Shown here piece after piece: positions 19,101-27,070 of a DNA stretch of 64,000 nucleotides. Both the position numbers and the translations under genes were made by a program. This stretch comes from Promethearchaeota archaeon (lineage in GTDB: Archaea; Asgardarchaeota; Lokiarchaeia; Sigyniarchaeales; SOKP01): contig JAEOTS010000110.1 in the NCBI GenBank assembly GCA_016839745.1, forward strand, positions 1 through 64,000, given 5' to 3'. The notes under the pieces were generated by a model. The model worked only from the letters and a program-made list of their open reading frames with translations, searched no databases and was not told where the DNA came from. Every line of letters begins with the position of its first letter. Position 1 is the first letter of the stretch.

Positions 19101-19129
19101 ACTACTAATACTGCTCCTACTTTTTCCAT
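16115..19129 (-). CDS. hdrA: HdrA, fused two-module form
   Basis: 1004 residues, about 1.5 times a standard HdrA. Residues 1-440 form a first FAD module with GAGIGGSQTALDLGD, the segment KTFPTNDCAMC, two 4Fe-4S motifs (CTGCGVCGRACPVEA and CIGCGICRGVCKANA) and CIGSRD...YCSSVCCMYTAKEA. Residues 445-1004 repeat an HdrA plan: CHCGVNIGG, VASCTPRTHEPLF, GGGITGMVAAL, CVGSRNE...YCSKMCCAEAIKNA and two C-terminal 4Fe-4S motifs (CSGCGMCIDNCAYNA, CKGCGACSGNCRCAA). HdrA is the flavoprotein in which electron bifurcation takes place. The next two hdrA genes upstream carry the same two modules as separate proteins. Confidence 0.93.
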   Translation of the reverse strand: MEKVGAVLVVGAGIGGSQTALDLGDAGFKVYLLESTTSIGGVMAQLDKTFPTNDCAMCIVSPKLVETGRHHNIDLSINCKILDVSGEAGNFTVKLLKKTLYVNTDKCTGCGVCGRACPVEAIDVFNENLSKFAATSVKYPQAVPLVYAINKDYCIGCGICRGVCKANAVEYDLEDEIVEIKVGGIVLAPGFDEYIPPEGNMYGYGKYKNVVTSIEFERILSASGPYAGKVLRPSDGDIPEKVAFLQCIGSRDFTGNGQPYCSSVCCMYTAKEAVIAHEHMHQIRPTIFSMDIRAYGKDFDKYIIRAQEEYGVRYIRSRISSVKEDPDTKDLIIKYETENGEIIEENFEMVVLSVGLNPPDDAKYLANKFGIELNEFNFAKTDIFNPVQTTKPGVFVCGAFSSPKDIPETVTQASAAAGCVNTLLYDQRDTLITEKTLPPEIFVAGQPPRIGVFICHCGVNIGGYVDVPEVVKYASSLPNVVLADQNLYTCSADTQTIIKDMIKDYTLNRVIVASCTPRTHEPLFQETIREAGLNRYLFQMANIRDQCSWVHMNQPEEATDKAKDLVRMAVNKARNIQPLERIKLGVTPKPLVIGGGITGMVAALNFANQNYETFLIEKEKELGGFARNIYTTLEGGNVQDFLTELIEKVKTHANIHVFTEAEIETIDGYIGNFKSSVTFGSEKNKVEFEHGVVVVATGAKEYEPNEYLYGKNDKVITQSEFEKYINTTDDIKDKKSIVMIQCVGSRNEEHPYCSKMCCAEAIKNAIVAKRKSPSTEIVILFRDIRTYGFKEKYYRMAREEGIVFIRYDENNPPEIVPEGSKLRVTVVSPRKDKIQINSDLLVLSVGIVAQKEENEEMGKLLKVPLNDDNFFLEAHVKLRPVDFATEGVFVAGLAHCPKTIEDSISQANAAVSRACTILSKDEIEAEGKIATVDPARCSGCGMCIDNCAYNAIELIEDRRFGTVAVINSALCKGCGACSGNCRCAAIDVAGFSSEQIYAMITGRL

Positions 19130-19140
19130 TTTTTTTACCT

Positions 19141-19902
19141 CTATATTCTCATATATAACGGAGTATTTCCGTCAATACTTTGATAATCTATTTCTCCTCT
19201 ACTCTTTAAAGTTAGCATGTTTTCTAAAATTTCACTGGGATCCAGTTTTAGCTCAGTAGCTAAATCTTTAACTGAAAGGACTTTATTACTTAATGAAAGT
19301 AAGATTCTTTGCCTAACAAATTCATCGTGAATTGCTTCATCAAAAATAGCGTTAAATTCATCCACAGGGACACGCTCTCCATATTCATTTTCAACTTCAG
19401 TAATCTTCCTCTGCCGTCCTACTAATGCTCTAATCCTATCGCTTGAAATAGCATTTTCCATAGCTTTTAAATTATTGAATAGCCCTTGATCGATGTTTTC
19501 TCCGCTAAGCGGAGATGGTCCTTGTTCTCGAATTGCTTCAATAAACTCAGTAACTACTTTAGCAAATCTTGCTCCTTCAGAAGCAGAAACCCAATCCAAT
19601 CGTATTCTCTTATCAAAATCGACCATTCTAAGAAATTTTTGTACCATGTTAAACTTCTTTTCAGCTTCGTAATTTCCCTCTAAATAATGGCAATCTCCAG
19701 GATGACAACCTAATACAAATACACCATCTATTCCTGTTAAGAGAGCCTTAAAAATGAATACAGGATCAACTCTGCCACTGCACATAACCCGAATAACTCT
19801 CATATTGGGGGGATACTGTATTCTACTAACTCCTGCTAAGTCTGCTCCCGCATAGGAACACCAGTTACACAAAAAACCCAATATTTTTGGTTCAAACGTC
19901 AT
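19141..19902 (-). CDS. mvhD: MvhD-type subunit with C-terminal winged-helix-like extension
   Basis: 253 residues. Residues 1-140 are MvhD: FLCNWCSYAGADLAGVSRI, VMCSGRVDPVF and GCHPGDCHYLEG. The remaining ~110 residues are not part of ordinary MvhD. The last ~70 look like a winged helix: RQRILLSLSNKVLSVKDLATELKLDPSEIL, then MLTLKSRGEIDYQ. It overlaps the upstream hdrA module by one base (TAATG). It presumably gives the split HdrA its own electron port. The extension may mediate assembly or nucleic-acid contact; that part is inference. Confidence 0.88.
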   Translation of the reverse strand: MTFEPKILGFLCNWCSYAGADLAGVSRIQYPPNMRVIRVMCSGRVDPVFIFKALLTGIDGVFVLGCHPGDCHYLEGNYEAEKKFNMVQKFLRMVDFDKRIRLDWVSASEGARFAKVVTEFIEAIREQGPSPLSGENIDQGLFNNLKAMENAISSDRIRALVGRQRKITEVENEYGERVPVDEFNAIFDEAIHDEFVRQRILLSLSNKVLSVKDLATELKLDPSEILENMLTLKSRGEIDYQSIDGNTPLYMRI

Positions 19903-21587
19903 TATACTACTTTACCTCCATAAGCGTATATTTCAGAAAGAATTTGTTCATCTGTAAAATGTCTTATAATAATTGCATGGTTGGTACATGTAGCACCACA
20001 CAAACCACACCCTTTGCACAATACTTGAGTTATTTCTATCTCATCTTTATCATTTTTAATAATAGCGTTGTATGGACAAACTTTTATACAGACCTCACAA
20101 CCGGTGCATAAACTTTTGTTATATTCAGGTAAAAATGATGTAGCACCCTCAACTTCTATCGTATCGTGAGATATTATCCTACTAGCTCTTGCTGCTGCCG
20201 CATAACCTTGAGAAATGGACTCTGTAATATCAACAGGCCATTTTGCAGAGCCACAGACATAAACACCGTCAGTAGCGAAATCCATTGGCCGCAATTTTAC
20301 GTGTGCTTCTAAAAAGAAACCATTTTCCTCTAATGGAACTTTTATCATTTGTGCTAGAGCTTTATTATCATTATTTGAAACTAACGGGGTGGAAAGAACA
20401 CAAAGATCATAAGGGATAATCATATCCTCTCCTAGATATTCGTTGTGCACTTTTATCTGCTTTTCTTCAACAATAGGTAGTTTTTCAGGGGAATATTCAA
20501 TAAATATAACCCCTTCTTCTCGAGCTCTTCTATAGTAATCCTCGTAATGAGTGCCTGGTGTATAAAAATCTCTAAAAAGAATCGTAACATTTGTTTCAGG
20601 ATTAGTTTCCTTTATAATAAGAGAATTTTTTAAAGCTGTCATACAACATACATTTGAACAATAAGCCCTCTCTTCATTACGAGATCCAACGCATTGTATC
20701 ATAACAACATCTTTAGGTTGGATTTCATTATTCTGTAATTTACTCTCCAGTTCATGTTGAGTAATTCTTATATTACCGTCATAACCGAAATATCCACTTG
20801 GTGTCAAAAGTGAGGCTCCAACAGCCACAACAATAACACCAATAGTTAAATCGATATTAGTACCATTTTCCTCTACTCTCACTTCATAGTTACCTATAAA
20901 ACCTTCAATATTTTTTACTTGTGATGAGGTGTGGACTTTCAGGTTTTTATTACTTTCGACGTTTTTCTTAAGATTCTCTAATAAAATCTGGGCATCTTGG
21001 TCATTTGGGAAGAGTTTATACAATGTCTTAAGTCTACCACCTAACTCCGTTTCTCTTTCAATTAAGTGCGTCTCAAATCCTTGATTTGCCAAACTAAGTG
21101 CAGCTGTCATCCCTGAAACACCTCCACCAATTATTAAAGCAGTAGGAGTTGCATCCACGGTAATATTTTCAAGTGCCTCGAGCTTAGATGCTTTTGCTAC
21201 ACCCATACGAATTAAGTCTTTAGCCTTGTCAAATGCTTCCTCTGGAAATTTCTGATGGCACCAAGTGTTTTGATCTCGAATGTTCACAAAATTAAAGAGG
21301 TACTCATTTACGCCCTCTTCTTCAACGCAATGACGAAATAGGGGTTCGTGGGTTCTTGGAGTGCATGATGCTACAATTACTCTATTCAAATTATGGTCTT
21401 TAATTCCATTTTTGATTTGTGCTAATCCTGTTTCTGAGCATGTGTAGAGATTATCCTCAGTAAATACTACATTTGGAAGGTTTTTAGCATACTCTGCGAG
21501 AGCTTTAACATCTATGAGTCCTCCAATATTGCTTCCACAAGAACAAACAAAAACTCCAATTCTAGGTTCTTCTTCTTTTTCATTCAT
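19902..21587 (-). CDS. hdrA: HdrA, C-terminal module of the split form
   Basis: 561 residues, colinear with residues 445-1004 of the fused HdrA. It has CSCGSNIGG, VASCTPRTHEPLF, the Rossmann motif GGGVSGMTAAL, CVGSRNE...YCSNVCCMTALKNS, and two C-terminal 4Fe-4S motifs (CTGCEVCIKVCPYNA and CKGCGLCGATCTNHA). It is a complete FAD-binding HdrA core of standard type. It lies 6 bases after its partner module (21594-22907) and overlaps mvhD by one base, so the three should form one unit. Confidence 0.9.
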   Translation of the reverse strand: MNEKEEEPRIGVFVCSCGSNIGGLIDVKALAEYAKNLPNVVFTEDNLYTCSETGLAQIKNGIKDHNLNRVIVASCTPRTHEPLFRHCVEEEGVNEYLFNFVNIRDQNTWCHQKFPEEAFDKAKDLIRMGVAKASKLEALENITVDATPTALIIGGGVSGMTAALSLANQGFETHLIERETELGGRLKTLYKLFPNDQDAQILLENLKKNVESNKNLKVHTSSQVKNIEGFIGNYEVRVEENGTNIDLTIGVIVVAVGASLLTPSGYFGYDGNIRITQHELESKLQNNEIQPKDVVMIQCVGSRNEERAYCSNVCCMTALKNSLIIKETNPETNVTILFRDFYTPGTHYEDYYRRAREEGVIFIEYSPEKLPIVEEKQIKVHNEYLGEDMIIPYDLCVLSTPLVSNNDNKALAQMIKVPLEENGFFLEAHVKLRPMDFATDGVYVCGSAKWPVDITESISQGYAAAARASRIISHDTIEVEGATSFLPEYNKSLCTGCEVCIKVCPYNAIIKNDKDEIEITQVLCKGCGLCGATCTNHAIIIRHFTDEQILSEIYAYGGKVV

Positions 21588-21593
21588 TGTTTT

Positions 21594-22907
21594 TTATCCT
21601 CCTTTTATTACTTCTGCTGCTCTTGCTGCTGCACCACTTGCTTCAGCAACAGAACGAGGTATATCCATCGGTTCCCGAGCGCAACCGCATGTGTAAATCC
21701 CTTCTACACTCGTTTCAACAGGCAAAAATGGATGTGTTTTCACAAAATCATAATGATCTAAATCAATACCTAAAACATCTGCTAAATTATTAATCCCTCT
21801 CGATGGGATAATACATGTTGCTAAAACAGCTAAATCTACAGTTAATTGTTTTATTTCAGATGTTTCGTAATCTTCATATGTGATTATTGGGTTATCATTC
21901 TCATCAACTTCTAGATGAGAAATTTTACTTTTTATATATTTGATATTATACTCTTCAGCGCCCCTTTGTAGAAACTTTTGAAATCCCTTGCCTCCAGCTC
22001 TCATATCAATATAAAATACAAAACATTCCAACTCATTGTCGTGTTCATATGCGATCATAGCTTCTTTTGTAGTATACATACAACAAACAGAGGAACAATA
22101 CATTTGACCTTTCTGAGAGCGTGAATCAATACATTGAAGAAAAGCAACTTTTTTAGGATGTTTTCCGTCAGTTAATCTACTTAAATGGCCAGCCTGTGGA
22201 CCTGAAGCACAAATTAATCTCTCAAGTTCCATTGCTGTGACTACATTACCATACTTTTGATAACCATAGATATTTAAAGTATGTATATCTTCTGCTAGAT
22301 CCAAACCAGTTGCAACAATAATTGCTCCAACATTATCTAAACTAAGTACTGTATCTTTTTGCGTGAAGTCAATCGCATCCGCACCACAATTTTGATAGCA
22401 TAACCCACAAATTTCGTAATTTAAATATAAACATTTACTCGGATCAATACGATATGTTGCAGGCACTGCAGCTGGAAAGGCAATTTGTGCTGCTGATTGA
22501 GTAGCTAAATTTGCATCAAAAAAGTTAGTAATTCCTCTAACAGGGCATATAGCTCCACAATCTCCGCAATTGGTACATACGCCCTCTTTAATATAACGGG
22601 CATGTTTTAACACATCGACAGAAAAATTACCTACTGAACCTCCTATTTTTTGGATCTCTGAAAGAGTATGCAGTGTTATATTAGGATGTCTATAACACTC
22701 TGAAAGTTTAGGAGCGAGGATACAAATTGAACAATCAAGTGTAGGGAATGTCTTGTCTAATTGAGCCATTCTACCTCCAATACAAGGCTGTTTCTCAACT
22801 AAATGTACTTGTATTCCCATATCCCCTAAATCTAAGGCAGATTGAATGCCAGCAATTCCTGCTCCAATAATTACAACTGATTTTGAATTTTCTCCCAAAT
22901 TTTTCAC
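21594..22907 (-). CDS. hdrA: HdrA-like N-terminal FAD module of the split form
   Basis: 437 residues, colinear with residues 1-440 of the fused HdrA. It has GAGIAGIQSALDLGD, GGRMAQLDKTFPTLDCSICI, CTNCGDCGAICPVRG, a second cluster motif with a widened first spacing (CLYLNYEICGLCYQNC), and CIDSRSQ...YCSSVCCMYTTKEA. It resembles the short HdrA/QmoA group. Start is GTG at 22907, 4 bases after frhB. With the next gene it makes a total of 998 residues against 1004 in the fused copy. Confidence 0.88.
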   Translation of the reverse strand: MKNLGENSKSVVIIGAGIAGIQSALDLGDMGIQVHLVEKQPCIGGRMAQLDKTFPTLDCSICILAPKLSECYRHPNITLHTLSEIQKIGGSVGNFSVDVLKHARYIKEGVCTNCGDCGAICPVRGITNFFDANLATQSAAQIAFPAAVPATYRIDPSKCLYLNYEICGLCYQNCGADAIDFTQKDTVLSLDNVGAIIVATGLDLAEDIHTLNIYGYQKYGNVVTAMELERLICASGPQAGHLSRLTDGKHPKKVAFLQCIDSRSQKGQMYCSSVCCMYTTKEAMIAYEHDNELECFVFYIDMRAGGKGFQKFLQRGAEEYNIKYIKSKISHLEVDENDNPIITYEDYETSEIKQLTVDLAVLATCIIPSRGINNLADVLGIDLDHYDFVKTHPFLPVETSVEGIYTCGCAREPMDIPRSVAEASGAAARAAEVIKGG

Positions 22908-22911
22908 CTAT

Positions 22912-24033
22912 TTAAGATTTTTTTATTTTATTATTTGTCATTCTCCTAAGCAAGTCAATTTTACTTGCCTTCCATTCCGTAATTGTAGACTTCTTAGGAG
23001 TAAATCTATCAATATAACCTGAAATCAGTGCATTTTTCATAAGTTCTTCGCCTTTTTCCGTGCGAATTACAACCATTGAATTTTGCTGAACTGCTCCGGA
23101 GCCACCAAAACTGATATCAGCAAATCTACTTGTAAACTCATCACAATCGTGACAATGATTCCTTACAGCTTCATCAAACTTATGAAGTTCAACTTCATAA
23201 ACTTTATTTTCTTTATTAGTTATAAAGAAATTCTTTTTAATGTTCATTTTAGTTATGTTCGCAGGATCCTCGTTAGTCTCTTTTTTCACTAACTGGAATA
23301 ATTTTTCATAATCAAAGTTTTCCATACAGAACAAACCAAAGACATATTTAATAACATGAGCAGGGCTTATGTTTAGAAGTTGCATTTTTCGGACTGCTCT
23401 ACACTGACAAGGAGTTCCTACAAAAGCCATACGAATTTGATTTATATCATAAATTTGATGATGATTTTCAATGATTTCTTGAGCAATGTTATAAAGCTCT
23501 GTTAGAGGTAAAATATTTGAGGATATAGAATATCGAGTCCCCGAAGACTTCAATAGCTCCTCTTTGTTGTATATGATTTTTGGAATAGGTTGTAGTTTCT
23601 CGTCGTATTCAGACACTATCGCAGCATCAATTTTGTTTTTATCAAATAAGTAAGTTAGCAGTGTAGTTACTAAGCCCCCATCTTGCCCCATTTCTTTAAT
23701 TTTATCATCTGTTGTTTTAGCAGCAACAATATCTTGAATATATCCCATCTCATCTTTAATTCGATAATCCTCATTCAAGTGTTTCATCAACGGTTCTGTT
23801 TGAGGGCAGATATAGTAGCACAATCCGCACTCTTTACAATTGTCAACATTCGCATCTGAAATGTATTGGGGTGTATATCTTTCCATTTTAATAACATCAA
23901 ACTTTTGGCTTGAGCAGTAAGCAACGCACGCCCCACAAGCGCAACATTTGTTAGTTTTAATTATTTCTTCTTGAAGGTCCTTAAATATTTTAACATCCTT
24001 TAATACAGTTTTTTTGGGTAAAACATCTGCCAT
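22912..24033 (-). CDS. frhB: FrhB/FdhB-family F420-type dehydrogenase beta subunit
   Basis: 373 residues. The N-terminal 4Fe-4S motifs are CCACGACVAYC and CKECGLCYYICPQ, followed by the FrhB core: GQDGGLVTTLLTYL, SSGTRYSISSNILPL, FVGTPCQCRAVRKM and the C-terminal CHDCDEFTSRFADISFGGSG. Family members bind FAD and oxidise or reduce F420, or couple other substrates to Fe-S carriers. Its place between hdrB and the split hdrA suggests that F420H2 could be a second electron donor to the Hdr complex. F420 use itself is not shown by the sequence. Confidence 0.9.
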   Translation of the reverse strand: MADVLPKKTVLKDVKIFKDLQEEIIKTNKCCACGACVAYCSSQKFDVIKMERYTPQYISDANVDNCKECGLCYYICPQTEPLMKHLNEDYRIKDEMGYIQDIVAAKTTDDKIKEMGQDGGLVTTLLTYLFDKNKIDAAIVSEYDEKLQPIPKIIYNKEELLKSSGTRYSISSNILPLTELYNIAQEIIENHHQIYDINQIRMAFVGTPCQCRAVRKMQLLNISPAHVIKYVFGLFCMENFDYEKLFQLVKKETNEDPANITKMNIKKNFFITNKENKVYEVELHKFDEAVRNHCHDCDEFTSRFADISFGGSGAVQQNSMVVIRTEKGEELMKNALISGYIDRFTPKKSTITEWKASKIDLLRRMTNNKIKKS

Positions 24034-24085
24034 TTTATATCAATTCCTCTCATTGGTCCTATTTTTTTTTTATTCGCTGTGAATT

Positions 24086-24961
24086 TCAAACTGTGAAGTT
24101 AATACTTTCAAATAAATTGCTTGGTTTAACCCTATGAAATTTGAAACCTAAATCATCAGGATTGAAACCAAAAGCTAACGCAATTAATTCTGAGAGATAA
24201 AATATTGGAAAGTTGTAGTCTGTGTTGTTTTTTTTGTTAAGTTCTCTCTGGTTAAACTCGAATTGTTGATAGCAGGCAGGACATACAACAGCAATGCAAT
24301 TAGCTCCTGACTTTTTTATGGCTTTAAATTTATTATCTATCATTTGCAAAGCTAAATCCTTATCAGACTTTTCAACAGGATTTCCACAGCATTCCATCTT
24401 CAAATCGTATTCAACAGACTCAGCTCCAAGAGTTTTAACAATTTCATCTAGAGTAACTGGTTCGAAAGGATCGTCCCATTCAATAATTTCTGAAGGTCTT
24501 AAATAGTGACAACCATAATGAACTGCTACCTTAAAACCATTCAAATGTTTTTCTATAGTATTTTTAACTTTATCGAGATTTTCATATAATACCTGAGCAA
24601 AATGCTTTACATCTACTTTACCGTCGTAAGCTTTACCTACTTTACCTAAGTAATCGTTTATCTCTCTCTTTACTTTTTCGTCCTTATTAAGACTGTAATT
24701 AACACCTTTTAATGTTTCAACACATCCAGAACAAAATGATATTATCCCGCCATTGCTATTGCATAAACTTAAGTTTCTTGCGCCTAAAGTCAACCATGTT
24801 TTGTGATCTATTTGCTCAATCCCTGTAGGATCAGGACAACAACTGAAACCGTCAACATCGTGCAGTTCTATTCCAAGCTTTTCAAAAATTTTTCTTGATG
24901 ATACTTCTAAATAAGGTAATCGTGCGGGTATAACGCACCCGAGAAACAAATCAAATCCCAT
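24086..24961 (-). CDS. hdrB: HdrB, heterodisulfide reductase subunit B
   Basis: 291 residues with the two CCG domains that bind the non-cubane 4Fe-4S clusters. The first has LGCVIPARLPYLE, FSCCPDPTG and SFCSGCVETL; the second has YGCHYLRP, MECCGNP and CPACYQQFEF. In methanogens HdrB reduces the CoM-S-S-CoB disulfide. In an organism without methanogenesis the substrate may be another disulfide, which is inference. It follows hdrC with a 1-base gap. Confidence 0.93.
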   Translation of the reverse strand: MGFDLFLGCVIPARLPYLEVSSRKIFEKLGIELHDVDGFSCCPDPTGIEQIDHKTWLTLGARNLSLCNSNGGIISFCSGCVETLKGVNYSLNKDEKVKREINDYLGKVGKAYDGKVDVKHFAQVLYENLDKVKNTIEKHLNGFKVAVHYGCHYLRPSEIIEWDDPFEPVTLDEIVKTLGAESVEYDLKMECCGNPVEKSDKDLALQMIDNKFKAIKKSGANCIAVVCPACYQQFEFNQRELNKKNNTDYNFPIFYLSELIALAFGFNPDDLGFKFHRVKPSNLFESINFTV

Positions 24962-24962
24962 T

Positions 24963-25460
24963 TTATTTAGCCCCCTCTAGAATGTTTTTTTCAAAATTAG
25001 TTTCCTTCAATAAGGTTTTTATTTCATCTATTGGCGCTGTTTTAATTTCTGGAAGACCCAGAGTTTTTCTTCGAGTAATTATTGCGTTTGAATATGGAAT
25101 CGCAATTCCACTTTCGAAAACGGAGTGACCTTGTAAATAAAACGCTTCTGGATATTTATTCTTTTCAAAACATCTATTTTTAATCAGAGTAAAAATCTCT
25201 GTCAATTCGACTTTTTGAGGACAAAGCTCAACACATTTCTGGCATGTTGAACATAACCACGGATTGGGATCTTGGCGCTCAATTAATTTATCTTGCAACC
25301 CTAAAATTGCTTCTTCGATTATTTTTCTTGGGTTATATTCTCCTTTGGTAAGTAAAGCGATAGGACATCCTCCAGAACAAGTCGAACATTGATAACAATA
25401 ACTCAAAGATGCGTTATGTTTGAGGACTTCATTCCTAAACTCAAAATTAATGACACTCAT
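24963..25460 (-). CDS. hdrC: HdrC, heterodisulfide reductase subunit C
   Basis: 165 residues from ATG at 25460; GTG at 25478 would add six residues. The two 4Fe-4S motifs CYQCSTCSGGCP and CSTCQKCVELCP are spaced as in HdrC. It relays electrons from HdrA to HdrB in the cytoplasm. It is the first gene of the Flx-Hdr operon, which runs to 12722 with small gaps or overlaps throughout. A TATA-like AT-rich stretch lies in the 110 bases upstream. Confidence 0.92.
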   Translation of the reverse strand: MSVINFEFRNEVLKHNASLSYCYQCSTCSGGCPIALLTKGEYNPRKIIEEAILGLQDKLIERQDPNPWLCSTCQKCVELCPQKVELTEIFTLIKNRCFEKNKYPEAFYLQGHSVFESGIAIPYSNAIITRRKTLGLPEIKTAPIDEIKTLLKETNFEKNILEGAK

Positions 25461-25587
25461 TTCAATAACTTTTTTCACATTTCTTATGTTTCGTAATTAT
25501 ATATCTAATATAAATTTTAATTGATCTTTTACACATTTATCTAAATTTTATTGCGAGATTATAAAATCTGTCCTTCATGCGTTTTGT

Positions 25588-25866
25588 TTATTCGAGGTGC
25601 TTTTTAAGATCGATATAAATAGGTAACTCTTCTCCCTTTGCCTCTATTACCACCCTTAAAAGACTACCCTCGATAGAAGAACTAATAAGTTTAAACTCTA
25701 CTTCAGAAACCTTTGAAATAGTCTTCTCCTCAAGATGTGTTGTTTTAGTTAATAAACATGTATGAGTTTCGTCATAAAGAAAACAATGGGAGCAACAAAA
25801 ACCGATTGGGAGGTAACCTACTATAGAACATCTATCGTAACCGTCGCAATTACAATTATTACACAT
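25588..25866 (-). CDS. Small Cys-rich protein upstream of the Hdr operon
   Basis: 92 residues, no family recognised. The N-terminal third holds eight Cys residues (CNNCNCDGYDRC, then FCCSHC and later C in HTCLLT), likely binding a metal or an Fe-S cluster. The C-terminal half is a short beta-rich stretch (LISSSIEGSLLRVVIEAKG). It lies 110 bases upstream of hdrC on the same strand and may belong to the same regulon. Confidence 0.65.
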   Translation of the reverse strand: MCNNCNCDGYDRCSIVGYLPIGFCCSHCFLYDETHTCLLTKTTHLEEKTISKVSEVEFKLISSSIEGSLLRVVIEAKGEELPIYIDLKKHLE

Positions 25867-26219
25867 TTTTTAAGTCTTATCTTGAATTGTTTTTAATTGT
25901 TAAGTTATTCTCACTTTTTTTTTAACATACATTGACTAACAATTAATGGTTATATTAATATATTGATGTTATCAAGATCAACCAAAAAAGACTAAACCGA
26001 TTATAGAAGATCGAAAAAGATAATTTATAACTAAAAGGCAGTTTTAGTTAACCATTTTTTATTTTGAACTTTACATTGTATAATTTCACAACCTTGTGAA
26101 CAATTTGATATATCGATGTATCGAATTTCGTAATTTATTTAAATTATTTTTGCATATTTTGATCATATTATTTGATTAAATAATAAAAAAAATAAAACTG
26201 AGTGATAAGGTATATTAAA
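25867..26219. other. Intergenic region between Cys-rich gene and Lrp regulator
   Basis: 353 bases with no gene. It lies between two divergent genes and holds two inverted repeats, TTCACAA-CC-TTGTGAA (26085-26100) and TCGAT-GT-ATCGA (26113-26124). It is a likely control region for the regulator and for the Cys-rich gene and Hdr side. Confidence 0.5.
26085..26100. promoter_or_regulatory. Inverted repeat, candidate operator
   Basis: TTCACAA-CC-TTGTGAA is a perfect 7+2+7 inverted repeat about 120 bases before the Lrp/AsnC start. The size and place fit a dimeric regulator site, perhaps for the adjacent Lrp-like protein. Confidence 0.45.
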
Positions 26220-26648
26220 ATGGGGACTGTAGATCCAATAGATATAAAGATTTTAGAAGAATTGAAGAAAGATGGCAGAAAGTCATTCGCAGATATAAGT
26301 AAAATTATAGATAAAACCGAAGCAACAGTCAGAAGAAGAGTATCCAAAATGCAGGATGAAAGAACTATCAAGCGTTTTACTGTGGAATATGAGCTTGATA
26401 CAAAACCCAAAACATCCGCAACTATAAAAGTTGAGCCAGATTTCAAAGAAATTAAACGGATTCTCGTTGAATTAAGGAAAATTGATGAAATTACGGCCAT
26501 TTGGAGATTATCTGGAGATTGTGGGCTTTTTATGAAAGTAGATATTGAATCTATAGAACAATTCAATCCACTCATAGAAGATAAAATCTCTCAGATTGCA
26601 GGAATAAAAATCGTTGAGACTTGTTTTATCACCGATATCATAAAATAA
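26220..26648 (+). CDS. Lrp/AsnC-family transcriptional regulator
   Basis: 142 residues from ATG at 26220, with AAGG about 10 bases upstream; a GTG at 26202 would add six residues. The N-terminal winged helix reads DPIDIKILEELKKDGRKSFADISKIIDKTEATVRRRV, shown here in summary as the classic Lrp DNA-binding domain, and the C-terminal half is a RAM/ACT-like domain (WRLSGDCGLFMKVDI). Members bind amino acids or related metabolites as dimers to octamers. It is divergent from the Cys-rich/Hdr genes and is the obvious candidate to regulate them and itself. Confidence 0.88.
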   Translation: MGTVDPIDIKILEELKKDGRKSFADISKIIDKTEATVRRRVSKMQDERTIKRFTVEYELDTKPKTSATIKVEPDFKEIKRILVELRKIDEITAIWRLSGDCGLFMKVDIESIEQFNPLIEDKISQIAGIKIVETCFITDIIK

Positions 26649-26851
26649 TAAAACTCTTTTTCTTGTTCCAATTAATAAAAGGAAAATCCTTTTTACTTCT
26701 AAAAATACTACTTGACTCATTAAGATAGGTAGGTAAACGTAAGAAATTAATAATTTCTCGCACTCAGCTTTTTTTAATTATTTTGGGATAGTATAACGGA
26801 CATAAGAAATTTGTATTTTTCTTTAATATCGATGAAAAGTTGGTATAAATA

Positions 26852-27025
26852 ATGATTAGTGAATTAAATTATAACCTTGAAAGGAACATTTTATCATGCC
26901 CTTTTTCGCACAAATGTACCCTTCCTAAGATTGAAACCTTATGTAATTTTCCCGAATATAAAATTTGTCCAGAATACGATTCGAATTTAAAAAGATTGAA
27001 AGCCTCTATAAAAGTACTGCATTAA
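26852..27025 (+). CDS. Four-Cys mini-protein
   Basis: A 57-residue open frame from ATG at 26852 to TAA at 27025. The four Cys are at residues 16, 22, 31 and 39 (CPFSHKC, LCNFPEYKICPEY), a spacing that could hold zinc or a small Fe-S cluster. The family is not known to me. It lies alone in the gap between the Lrp gene and the GMP synthase gene, on the same strand as the regulator. Confidence 0.5.
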   Translation: MISELNYNLERNILSCPFSHKCTLPKIETLCNFPEYKICPEYDSNLKRLKASIKVLH

Positions 27026-27070
27026 ATGGATTTCTATTTCTTTTTCTATAGCATTAAGTGTAAATAAACT

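Noticed and set aside
15657-22907. Selenocysteine in HdrA and MvhD
   Set aside because: Lokiarchaeal HdrA and MvhD are known to use Sec in some species, but all cluster positions here are Cys and the frames contain no internal TGA.
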